DNA from: Meira nashicola
Taxonomy: Eukaryota; Basidiomycota; Exobasidiomycetes; Exobasidiales; Brachybasidiaceae
DNA: 64,000 nt
Assembly (NCBI GenBank): GCA_001600355.1
Contig: BCJU01000003.1
Coordinates: 1,554,519-1,618,518 of the forward strand
Direction: 5' to 3'
The position numbers were made by a program, and so were the translations under genes. How positions within the stretch are numbered: position 1 is the stretch's first letter; the number at the start of each line of letters is the position of its first letter. The notes under the pieces are model-generated. The model had not been told where the DNA came from. It ran no database searches and worked only from the letters and a program-made list of their open reading frames with translations. Shown in pieces: positions 1 through 10,006 of the stretch.

Positions 1-2
1 GT

Positions 3-1307
3 GAGACGATCGCTGAGCAACCGAAAGAAGCGGAAGCTTCCACTGAGAAGCATGATGGTGCCGCATTTGCTACTGGAGCTGCAGTCTTAGCAGCACCTGC
101 TCTTGCACTTGCTACAACGAGTCATAAAGTTGACGATCAAGACAAGGAAGCCTCTCCACAACAGGCCACTATTGCAAATAAGGATGTATCGGAAAACAAG
201 TTACCCGAAAAGCAAAAGGAAGACAGTGACGAAAAAGAGCAAGGATCTGGTTTGTTAGGTTTGATCAGAAGAAAGACAACAAAGAAAAATAAATCAGATG
301 CAGATGAAGGAGAAGCAAAGAAAACAATGAACGAACCAGCTCTTATCGCAAAGCAATCATCTCCTGAAGATAAATTGATCAGAGAAGAAGCGGCCAAAGC
401 TCAAAAAGCTGCTGAAAGGGCTATCGCAGAAGCCGAAAAAGCACGTCAAGAAGCTAAGAAAGCACATGAAGAAGCTGAAAAAGCTCATGCTGAATTAGAA
501 CGTGTCAAGAAGGAAAGACAAAAAGCCGAAGAAGCTGCAAAGAAGGCCGAAAAGGCACGAGAAAAGGAGAAATCTAAAAAGGATACACCTCTTCCGATTC
601 CTGTTCCACTTCCTGAACATGATAAAGCTCAAAAAGGTCTTGATCAGCCAACAACTGAAGCTGTTGAAGGAAATGAGACTGAAACTTCTCCACGAAGATC
701 ATTGGATGCCAAGAGCTCAAAGAGTTCCAAGCGCAAGAGCGGTTTAGCATTCTTAGGTTTCGGAGGAAAAAAGACGGATGAGAATAAATCATTACCAGTT
801 CCTCCAAAGAAACAGGAAGAAGAGCAAGCCAAAGCACCTCAATCAAGAATTTCAACTTCGAAAGAAAATGCTCCACATCCAAGTGATGCTGATGGTAGCG
901 CAGCCGATGCTCAAATTCCACCTGAAATTCTTGCTGCGATCGAAACAGGTGATCAGAAAGAAGTTCCTCCTCCTCCTACTCCTGCCAAAGCTAGCAGAAA
1001 ATCTATTGATAAGAAGCCAGCTCCTATCGAGAAAGGCAGAAAGTCGGAGAAAGATCAACCCCTTATTGCTGAAGAAGGTCAACAAGACGGCAAGGCGCCA
1101 TTCTGGAAATTGGGTGGAACTGCAAGTGGTCTTGCTAGATCTTTAACACAAAAGAAACAACAAAATTCCGAACCACATCCAGCCGCAACGGTTGAAGAAG
1201 TGATTGAAGAAACCAAACATGGATCAAGAAAATTACTCATGGTTACAAATCCACCACGTGGATCCGGTCGAGCAGCTTCTGCTGTTCAATGGCGTGACCC
1301 AAAATAG
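3..1307 (+). CDS. Coiled-coil low-complexity protein, 5' end missing
   Basis: The frame is open from base 3 and stops at 1305-1307, so at least 434 residues are present and the start lies outside the window. I do not recognise the family. A long Ala/Glu/Lys-rich segment (roughly bases 370-590, AEKA/EEAEKA-type heptads) should form a highly charged coiled coil. On either side are Ser/Pro/Lys-rich, probably disordered stretches with basic clusters. Two short hydrophobic-glycine patches, GLLGLIRR and LAFLGFGGKK, each precede basic residues and may be short interaction motifs. Just before the window-internal part is an Ala/Leu-rich segment (about bases 60-120) that could be a weak membrane or amphipathic helix. 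The gene converges on the nucleoporin gene that follows. No function is proposed; composition resembles a cytoskeletal or membrane-scaffold protein, but this is only an impression. Confidence 0.7.
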   Translation, partial: ETIAEQPKEAEASTEKHDGAAFATGAAVLAAPALALATTSHKVDDQDKEASPQQATIANKDVSENKLPEKQKEDSDEKEQGSGLLGLIRRKTTKKNKSDADEGEAKKTMNEPALIAKQSSPEDKLIREEAAKAQKAAERAIAEAEKARQEAKKAHEEAEKAHAELERVKKERQKAEEAAKKAEKAREKEKSKKDTPLPIPVPLPEHDKAQKGLDQPTTEAVEGNETETSPRRSLDAKSSKSSKRKSGLAFLGFGGKKTDENKSLPVPPKKQEEEQAKAPQSRISTSKENAPHPSDADGSAADAQIPPEILAAIETGDQKEVPPPPTPAKASRKSIDKKPAPIEKGRKSEKDQPLIAEEGQQDGKAPFWKLGGTASGLARSLTQKKQQNSEPHPAATVEEVIEETKHGSRKLLMVTNPPRGSGRAASAVQWRDPK

Positions 1308-1554
1308 ATGATATTGCTCGTATTGATGCTCTCACATTGCTCGGATGGTAATTATAGTGCGAAAAATGTCATTCAAGATACCCTAGTTCTTAATATAGAA
1401 ACAAGAAAAATACTCATAACCACACATTCATTACAACATTTTTTTTCTCCCTGATTCGTAGTTCCGTTTTTTTTATTATCTACTGTCCGATTTTTCTCAA
1501 TTTTCTGGAATAAATCTTTATTAACATCATCATTAATTTTTGAATTTAGTGTAC

Positions 1555-4500
1555 TTATACAATTGATCGGGAATTTGCCCGAATTTGACGTTGAACAAGA
1601 GCGCTTAGATTAGTGATCTTTTCTTTGCTGGCTGTCAATAATTCCTGCTCTCGTGCTATTTTCATTTCGATTTCTTGCAACTGATTGACACCAAACGATT
1701 TAGATGATACCGTCTCAGACTGATTTCGAATTGAAGAAGATGAACGTTCAAGATCAGGTTTTAATGTGTCCAATTTATGTCTCAATGCTTGGATATGCGC
1801 ACTAATGTTTATCTCTTCCTCATCGTCATCCTCTTTTACTTCCTTCTTGATCTTCTCGCCCAGCTCTTTCTTCATACTTGTCATCTCACTCAACCAACGT
1901 TGCTCATATACACTCAATCCAGGAGAATGACTTTCCATCAATTTTTGTAAGAGTCGATCACTTTTACGTTCAAGAGATGTTTGACGTTCAAGGATACGTT
2001 GCATACGATCTTCAACCGTTTTGGCTTTATTATCTCCAACTTTCTTGTCTTGCTTATCTCGTCTTCTCTTTTCAATCCACTTCGCTACAACGTCCAATTT
2101 GTTCAATTGTCTTTTCAGTTCCTCTAGCTGTAGTTCTAGTCTCGATTGAACAACATTACCGCCCTTTACGATCTCTCTCATTTGTCCTCTTAACGTTTGT
2201 ACAGTGGTTGCAAGTGTACGCAAGCTTTCCGGTGTAACACGAAGCTCATCTTTATCCTTTTCACCTTTCATACCATCACCCAATGCAAACCGAGGTTGAA
2301 CAGGTAAATTCCGAATTGACGTAAATGGTTCTGGAACCGTAAATGGATCTTCTCCCAAGAGTGATGTGAAATACTTTGTTGAATTTTCTTGAGAAAGATC
2401 GCCCAATTTTAATTCATCGCCAAAAGCTTTTGAGGCGTCTCCATCAAAGCCTTCTTCCGCGTCTTGGAAGTTGTCTTCCACACGAAGATTCGATTCACGA
2501 GCGATCAATTTTCCAGAGTGGGCCAATGCCAAAAAAGAATAACAAAGGTAAATATCGCTAACGATACAAATACTGCAAATCGGATTGAGTGACGCTTCGT
2601 AAGGTAAAATACCTGCAGAAGGAACGGTGTTCACAATGCATGCAACTTCTGATGGAATCTTGTGATGCAAAACTCGTTCAAGCGAAGAAGCCACAGCACT
2701 GACACCACTGTTATTATTGTCCGACTCTAAAGCCTGGGCAATTTGATTGCTCCACCTACTTATACCGATCACATGCGCGCCAGCAAGGTGGTGAACGTAG
2801 ATAAAGTCGGAATACAGAGGATCTAAAACAAATCGAACAGGATTAGAGCGCAAAGCGTGTTCGAAATCTTGCACATTTTTCAAAGAGCTCAAGATGCCCA
2901 GGTCGATCGACTCATAAACCAATAATAATGGCAATCTTTCGGAATTTTCTTGATCCTCTTCCGAATCAATCTCATCATCATCTGAATCTGAGAGAGCATA
3001 ACGCCCAGATTTGGCTGGAGTTGACTTACGATTACTCTTTGAGCCTTTCTTTGAACTTGCCCATTTTGGCATAATTGATTCAATTGAGAGGCATAAATCA
3101 ATTCGACCGTCATCAGAAGCGATCCCTATGATGCTGACTCCTTCATCGCCTTTACTCGCGATCCGAGTATAGAAAAGATCCGCACCGCGTGATTCTCTCT
3201 CTTCGCTCAACTCATGCGGTGCAGGTGCCAACAAGAACGGTCCTTGTGGAATTGGCTGGGCTGGAATGATCATTGAGCTCGGTGCCTGTACACTGACTAG
3301 CCCTGATTCTCCTATTACATCTTCTGGCTCTACCGTCCCAGCTCTTGACGTGTCGATATTCATTGGCGTAGCTGATCTTGCCCTTTGAGGGGAGGCGCTG
3401 AAATGATGAGATTGATGTTGAGAACTAGCTTGTCTTAATAGCGAAGTCACAAAACGAATCTGTAGATCGCCTTCGTCTCCCGAACCATTGAACATTGAAT
3501 CCGGTCTTGAAAGCTTCACATAAGAAGACAGTGAATGCAGGTAAGAAGATGGCATTGAAGCACTCTTCGGCATGAATGGACAAAGGGTATAGATGTCCCC
3601 ATTCGTGCAGAGTGTGAATATTGTTAGCGGTGTCCAATCAGAACTGATACCCGTTTCTTGATCCAAAAGTAAAGTTTCCATACCATTGCCATCAGACAGG
3701 TTGCGCATATCGATTCCAATTGTAAATGCTACAGCCGTCCTTCCTTGACCTCCTGCAGTACGAATCGAGCCAGATGCTGTATAAAAGCTTTCGTCGGCAA
3801 GGTCGTCATCTAATTGACCATCCTCTGAAGCAGACCCATCATCGTCAAACGCGATTCGCGAAGTGCTGCGCCGCGACCTTGCCAAAGCAGCTGCAGCTGC
3901 AGGTGTCTGCGATCGTGATCGTGAACGCAAACGTTTGAACTTTGACAGATATTGGTCGTTCAAATTTGCTTGTCCAGGAAGTAAAGAAACTGTTTGAGTT
4001 GGTTCTTCCACATCCACAGAAACATTGTATTCTCGCAATACTCCATCTTTCGTCATGATCAAAAGCGAGCTTCCTAACTCACCCCATGGATGCCAGTGAA
4101 CGTCTGCCAATCGCAACTTTCCTCCGATCCGATCATGATGATAGAATGCACCTACGATTGCTGCCTTGACTCGTACACCAGTCGGCTGAGTTGATTTGAT
4201 TCCATTTTCCTTGACCGATGCTGATTTGCTTAAGCCTCCTGGACGCGGCAAGAAAACGACTGCCACTTTGTGCGAGCCAACAACGGCAAGAAGTTTACCT
4301 GTCGGATTGACAATTAGACGTTCGATATCGAAGTCCAAAGCAGGAGACAGCAAGAGTTTGTAAGAAGATGTATTACCCGATTGAGTTGAAGAAGAGGTTG
4401 GATTGGATGATTTAGACTTTGTATCCAATAAACTTGCCATTCGCAATTCTTTACCATGCGAAACTATCACGTCCACATTCCGGATTGCCATACACGTACG

Positions 4501-4638
4501 TTCAGCCAAGAAATCATCTTGCGTTTTTCCTTTCGCAGAATTGATTGGAGGTGTAAAGATTGGATGATCTGACAATGTATCTAACCAACTAGAATCATTC
4601 GCCAGAACTTCTGGCGATGCATCGCCCGAAGTAACCAT
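1555..4638 (-). CDS. NUP82: Nucleoporin Nup82/Nup88 family
   Basis: A single 1027-residue frame starts at ATG 4636-4638. The N-terminal two thirds carry features of the Nup82/Nup88 beta-propeller: a conserved strand LLAVVGSHKVAVVFLPR (around residue 115), then a W-HPWGE-GSSLLIMTKDG-LREY block (around 180-205). The last ~230 residues (KKEVKEDDDEEE and flanking leucine/glutamate repeats) form the long coiled coil by which the protein joins its Nsp1 and Nup159 partners in the cytoplasmic filament complex. Family role: mRNA export and docking of export factors at the cytoplasmic face of the nuclear pore. Between these are Ser-rich and acidic insertions (RSRSRSQT near residue 245; DSDDDEIDSEEDQE), which make it longer than yeast Nup82 (~710 aa). 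It is convergent with the gene before it and divergent from the kinase gene. Family assignment rests on motif memory, not a search. Confidence 0.82.
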   Translation of the reverse strand: MVTSGDASPEVLANDSSWLDTLSDHPIFTPPINSAKGKTQDDFLAERTCMAIRNVDVIVSHGKELRMASLLDTKSKSSNPTSSSTQSGNTSSYKLLLSPALDFDIERLIVNPTGKLLAVVGSHKVAVVFLPRPGGLSKSASVKENGIKSTQPTGVRVKAAIVGAFYHHDRIGGKLRLADVHWHPWGELGSSLLIMTKDGVLREYNVSVDVEEPTQTVSLLPGQANLNDQYLSKFKRLRSRSRSQTPAAAAALARSRRSTSRIAFDDDGSASEDGQLDDDLADESFYTASGSIRTAGGQGRTAVAFTIGIDMRNLSDGNGMETLLLDQETGISSDWTPLTIFTLCTNGDIYTLCPFMPKSASMPSSYLHSLSSYVKLSRPDSMFNGSGDEGDLQIRFVTSLLRQASSQHQSHHFSASPQRARSATPMNIDTSRAGTVEPEDVIGESGLVSVQAPSSMIIPAQPIPQGPFLLAPAPHELSEERESRGADLFYTRIASKGDEGVSIIGIASDDGRIDLCLSIESIMPKWASSKKGSKSNRKSTPAKSGRYALSDSDDDEIDSEEDQENSERLPLLLVYESIDLGILSSLKNVQDFEHALRSNPVRFVLDPLYSDFIYVHHLAGAHVIGISRWSNQIAQALESDNNNSGVSAVASSLERVLHHKIPSEVACIVNTVPSAGILPYEASLNPICSICIVSDIYLCYSFLALAHSGKLIARESNLRVEDNFQDAEEGFDGDASKAFGDELKLGDLSQENSTKYFTSLLGEDPFTVPEPFTSIRNLPVQPRFALGDGMKGEKDKDELRVTPESLRTLATTVQTLRGQMREIVKGGNVVQSRLELQLEELKRQLNKLDVVAKWIEKRRRDKQDKKVGDNKAKTVEDRMQRILERQTSLERKSDRLLQKLMESHSPGLSVYEQRWLSEMTSMKKELGEKIKKEVKEDDDEEEINISAHIQALRHKLDTLKPDLERSSSSIRNQSETVSSKSFGVNQLQEIEMKIAREQELLTASKEKITNLSALVQRQIRANSRSIV

Positions 4639-6242
4639 ATTGACGAGCGAAAGATTCTTTGGCTAGATCCAGTGATGGTTTATCCAAAAAAAAGAAGATT
4701 GCAAAAGGAAATGTGTCAATTTATTATTTCGCGTTAGGGGAGAATCACACGCCCAGTGAAATATGTAATACACGTAGACTACGCCTAACGTTAATCCTTA
4801 ATCTTCTTCGCGTTACGCTTTCTATGCATGTAGTCTAGTGACTCTAGTCTGCATCAATAAAACGAAAGCTTTTGTAGTATAGTCTAGTTTTCTCTTGATT
4901 GAGAAAGATTGACACGATCAAATCATTATGACGATGATATTTTACAGATTTCAACTTTTGTTGATATGTTGTAAAGTTTGTTATGCAGATAACAGAACAG
5001 GTTCACTTCTCTCCTGACCTCTGCATCTCTGTTGAAGAAAGGAAACAATCGTCCATGCTTCTGACCATCGTATGCTGCGTCTATGGTGTACAATGTTTCC
5101 CCTCAAAGGTGCATGTGTTTATGCTCTCACTCAAAGAAGGAGGTTATGATGAGGACCGAGGCCAACACTTAAAGTTAGGCCTTCCCGAATCCCACACATT
5201 CATGCAAAACACTCACCACGTGGATACAGTCACACATTCTATTCATAATCATAGTCTCTTGTTTGAAATTTACATAGATTACATATGCGGAGTCTCAACA
5301 TCTTCCTTAACACAATCAATCACATTCGCTGAGAGGAGCATTTAGTCGCTCTCATGTCTATCTCCAATACCTTTTGTGCTCCGTCACAGCGCGCGCGAGA
5401 TTTGAATCTAAAGTGGAGTTTCGCATTAGAACAGAGTAAAAAAGAAATGTTTTATCACTCACAAGAATCCCGCATCATCGATAGAACACTGATCTGTTGC
5501 TCTTGCGGCCGTAAGTTAACAAAAGCCAAAAAAGAAAAAAAAACCGAAAGACGCAGGGCTACGTATTGATGATGATTTTCATTGACATGTATGAGCCAGA
5601 TTTGTAAAAATAAGTCGATCCTCTCCACTTAAACAACCATTACAAGGTGTCCAGGGTTATGCTATTACAGTCTTGAATTCGAATAACTGCGTTGAGGAGA
5701 ACAAGCTCGTCATTGGACGCACATATCTTCATTTCTACTTTTCGCTCGTTTCGGTTGTGGATGAAAAGCAGGCGTAAAAAGTAGTAGAAGGGTTATCGAC
5801 ACTGCATTCACCTGCCGTCCTAGACCTGCATACATTCGGAGAAAAAGCTCTCATCTGTTCATCTGCCCAAATCCGATTTGTTTGTCATCAAGTTATCGCA
5901 ACTTCATTTTTTTCACCTCAACCATTCTTCATCAACCCATCCGTCATCGTAATTCGTTTCGCAGAGCGCGTATCACATCCGCCCGTAAGAAACCTGCTAA
6001 CGACAAAAAAGATTGTCTGATTTTGCAACTCAACCTGCTGTGCAACAAGATCGCATTAAAACCAGAAAAACACCACTCGCAATCTCAGAATAGCATCCGA
6101 AAAGAGCCATTAGAGCGGACTCAGAGCCTTCTAACGGACAAAGATCGAGCTCCACTTTGATCAGACGATAAAGAAATTGATTTCATAATTCCACCATATC
6201 TTCATTTCGGCATAAGCTCGAAATACAGAAAAATAAATAATC
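4639..6242. other. Intergenic, divergent promoter region (Nup82 / kinase)
   Basis: About 1.6 kb between divergent genes. Short open frames exist (4983-5345, 5354-5569, 5882-6160), but they lack recognisable domains, plausible splice partners or good start context. The stretch 5830-6240 is pyrimidine-rich on the plus strand, as expected for the 5' leader of the kinase gene. One CACGTG core lies at 5217-5222. No tRNA B-box-like sequence was seen. Confidence 0.5.
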
Positions 6243-9200
6243 ATGGCTGTGCTCGATAATTTCAAGAATTTCATTAGACACGGAAAAACTGCTCGTGAAG
6301 GAAATGGTTCGGATATGATCGCTTCTTCTTCAGGAGCGAATTTGTCAAATAAACAGCAACAAGCATTACCTCCACTACCAACAAAAGAGGTGAGTATATT
6401 TTGTGAAATGAAGTCAAATTTGATTTTCGATTGGATATAACCATGATTCTCTTGGCAACTTGAAAGTTCTTATGAATGAGCTCAGACCCCCAATCGAGAG
6501 AGGAGCGTGCTGTGATTTGCATGTCTTGACATACTTCACTAATGTTGTGGCGGAGCGGTGAATATGACCTTTCTTCGGCTTCTGCAGATGAACAAACGCT
6601 TCCGAAATAGAGCGGCGGCGACGGAATAGCGGAGGCCGCTTTTGGCGTTTGTTCATTTTGAGGCATTTGTCTTCTCAAAATAGTTTCCAATTCTTTCTTC
6701 CGCGCATCCATTCCTTTCGCAGAAATAACGGAAATACTAACATGATTCACTCTCCACCTTATTCCCCTTATCTTTTCGGCTCTGCATCTTTACCACGAAC
6801 TCGCCATTCTTTCTCCGCTATACAGATCGGAATGTCCAATTCACGGTCAGTAGCCGGTTCATCTGCGCCCAACTTGGCGGAATCAGGTTATAATGTGGAT
6901 GCAAAAGGAGCGCCAGCGGATGCAAAGACTAATTTTAATTCATCCTCGTCAAACAAAGGACATCAAGCAGGTCCATCAGCGCCTGGAGTGACAGCAGCTG
7001 AAAGTGCATCAGCAGTACAGGCCCACGGGAGCGCAGGTAATCAAGATATTGGTTCATCAGCTGGAACGCCTTTACTTTCTACCGATGCACAAATGTACTC
7101 AAAAGAAGCAGAAAAGATTGTGGAAGAGGAAAGGGTTGCTTCAGAAAAGATGCCGAATTACGATGGTCTTTCAGATCGCTTCCAACTAATCTGTAAAATG
7201 GGAGACGGTGCGTTTTCCAATGTATACAAAGCAAGATATCGTAAAACTGGAGAAAAGGTTGCCATCAAAGTTGTGCGGAAGTACGAACTAAATAGCAATC
7301 AGGTGAGTTATTCATTTTTAACCAATCATTCTTTTTTTTCTCCCCCTCTTGTGAGGCCATCCTTCAGCGAGATGGAAACCGTACCCTTGTATTTGGGCGG
7401 ATGACAATGGCCGGCTTTAAAGTATCTGGCGTCAGTCAACTACGACAGCGAGCCATTAAATTCGAGTTTCATATACTCCGACTATCAGAGCGATCCCTTT
7501 GGCCATTTTCGGCTAACTTTTTCTCTTACGCTTCTTCGAACCAACTCTTCAACGACTCCGTTTTGCACTGTTGTTTCTCATAAATTCTCCTATTTTCCTT
7601 TTCTATTTCTTCTCTTTACTGTTTCCTTCGGTAGAGCGACGGACGCCTGGACCCTCAGTTCAGGAAGAAGAATCGTGTTACCGAGGTCAGTATTGGTTGG
7701 GTTCTTTCTTCTCTTCTATTTTTCCCTCATGACGTGTCTTTCGATTTTGGCGAAAAATAGCTCGCCTTGTATGCTTCATATGGGATCTGATACGTTGAAA
7801 TCAGATTCCGGAAAGAGTGTGCGCTTTCGATGCGCATCTGAATTCCCTTCCTCTCGAACATATCCAGCCGCCATCAAACCAGAGCAACCTGTCTGACATC
7901 GACTATTCTCTCCCTCTGCTTCCTTCCCGCTCGACTGCTACCTACACGCTCCTTGCTTTCATTTCCTTTTTATCCTAAAACCGCAACGGTGCAAATGGAT
8001 GGCTTCCCTTTTTACCCTAACAGAGAGCAAACATTTTGAAAGAAGTACAAATAATGCGCAATTTGAAGCATGATGGGATCGTTAAGTTGTTGGAATTCTC
8101 CGAATCAAGAGATCATTACTTCCTCGTGTTGGAATTATTAGAAGGCGGTGAATTGTTCCACCAAATTGTCAAATTGACATACTTCAGTGAGCCTTTGGCA
8201 AGACATGTGATTCTACAGGTGGCAAATGGTATAAGATACCTTCATGAAGAACGCGGAATCGTTCACAGAGATATCAAGCCAGAAAATTTGCTCTTTGAAT
8301 CGATCAAAATCATTCCCTCCAAGATAAATAAAGCAAGACCTTACGACGAAGAGAAAGAGGATGAAGGAGAATACATGCCTGGTATCGGAGGAGGAGGCAT
8401 CGGTAAAGTCAAGATTGCAGACTTTGGATTGAGCAAGATTGTTTGGGAAGAAAGTACAATGACACCTTGTGGTACGGTTGGATATACTGCACCTGAGATT
8501 GTCAAAGATGAAAGATATTCTAAATCGGTTGATATGTGGGCATTGGGATGTGTATTGTATACACTTTTGTGCGGCTTTCCACCTTTTTACGATGAGAGTA
8601 TATCTGTTTTAACAGAAAAAGTCGCAAAGGGATATTACACTTTCCTCAGTCCATGGTGGGATGACATTTCTGCTTCGGCAAAAGATTTGATTACTCATTT
8701 GTTATGTGTCGATACTTCAAAACGGTTCACCATTGATGAATTTTTGGCACATCCTTGGTGCAATGTCAAAGATCCCGTTCCTGATCTCAATTCTGCCGAT
8801 ATTGCTCTAGCAAAAGCAAGTGAGATGCCACTCGATAGTCCTCTATTACAAAGCATGAAGAAAGGCAATGGTGCAAGACAAGCAATGATGAGTCCAGGTA
8901 TTAATCAATTAAAGGAAGCATTCGATGTAACATATGCCGTTCATCGTATGGAAGAAGAAAGTGCACATAGACGAGGTGCTGGCGGTCAAGAAAATTTAAG
9001 AGGAGTTGCACTAAATGAAGATGATGAGGATGAAGATGACGCTGAACAAATTCAATCTGTTGCACGAAAAAGGGGTGAAACAGTTTCGCCACCAAGAAAC
9101 GAAAAAGAATATCGTCAACAGCAACAACAAAGACATCAACATAATCCATCCAATTCCTCCTCCACTTCATCCACTCAACAGCAACAGACTGCCGCTCAAC

Positions 9201-9454
9201 ATTATCCCGGTCGCGGTGGTGCTGACCGAAAGATGGCAGAAGCAGCTCTATATGATGGAAGGGCAGGCACTCGTGATCGTGGTTCAGCGGCTCGAAATAA
9301 AAAACAATTCGAATTGAACATGGGTAATGCCACCCTTCTCGGAAGAAGGAATCGCGGAAATCCTGATGGTTCAGACAGTATTGGACAATTATTGGATCAC
9401 GGAAATTCTCATCCGACAAACATAGTTCCCGGTAGTCCAATGCGAGTTGATTAA
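6243..9454 (+). CDS. RCK2: Ser/Thr kinase of the Rck2/Srk1 (MAPK-activated) family, four exons
   Basis: Proposed exons are 6243-6389, 6826-7302, 7635-7685 and 8024-9454, all joined in phase 0, giving 701 residues. The donors are GTGAGT, GTGAGT and GTCAGT; the acceptors are TACAG, GGTAG and AACAG; a TACTAAC branch site lies at about 6733. The kinase domain shows GDGAFSNVYKA, the VAIKVV lysine, HRDIKPEN, DFGLS, CGTVGYTAPE, and the PPFYDESISVLTEKVAKGYYTF block typical of Rck1/Rck2/Srk1. The domain is split between exons 2 and 4. Exon 3 (51 bases) supplies a short basic insert ending RVTE, just before RANILKEVQIMR. Family role: stress kinase activated by Hog1/Sty1-type MAP kinase, acting on translation elongation or Cdc25. 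The C-terminal 200 residues are Gln/Ser/Asn-rich and disordered, with an S-P site in a basic context (KRGETVSPPR). The three introns (436, 332, 338 bases) are long for this window. Confidence 0.85.
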
Positions 9455-10006
9455 ACTAGAACATTATTTACTCATTTCCATTTAATAAAATTTAACTGTA
9501 TTATTGATTCATTTGTCCTCTATGTACGGATCCTCGTAATCTTACCTTTCATCTAACTTTCGTTATGCACTTTTTTTTTTAGAAGCAATTCATTTTGCAA
9601 GTTATACACTTTTCCCTCTACACAAGTAGTTTGCATACATATATTCGTATGTCAATGCACTTTTTGCAGAGATTGATCTATGTAGACTAGATTAGGTGAC
9701 AAATAAAAGCACGCGGAAATGATGCCCAAATAACTTGTCCAACTACCTAGCCAACACGCCGCCTTTCAGTACAAAAAGGGATTTCTGGAAAAAAGCAAAG
9801 ACGTGTTCACGTGCTGTATTTTTGGTCAAATTTTTTAGAACAGTTAATTCAGAAGAACGAAAAATCGCGCGACACCCTGGCAGTCCATCTGTGTAACTAA
9901 GCCAAAAAAAGTTCTAATTCACTAAAATTTCCACTTTTTGTATGATTAACTATTCCAACATCATACTTCCAAGTTTGATCGTAAGAGGTGATAGTTGGAT
10001 GCAATC
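9455..10006. promoter_or_regulatory. Promoter region of the Pol I large subunit gene
   Basis: 552 bases between two same-direction genes. It holds the kinase 3' end and the RPA190 promoter. A CACGTG core (inside TTCACGTGC) lies at 9808-9813, 193 bases before the chosen ATG. No other gene was seen. Confidence 0.45.

Noticed and set aside
4983..5569. Two adjacent plus-strand open frames (120 and 71 residues) in the Nup82-kinase interval
   Set aside because: No domain, no splice partner, no conserved-looking sequence; translation has random composition. Treated as part of the intergenic region.
6390..6825. Extra coding exon inside the first kinase intron
   Set aside because: Alternative acceptors at about 6587 and 6722 do not keep the frame; the open stretch there has no kinase-like sequence.
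9995..10006. Upstream TTG as start of the Pol I subunit
   Set aside because: The ATG at 10007 gives the conserved MDVTRPF start, so the extra four codons are not used.
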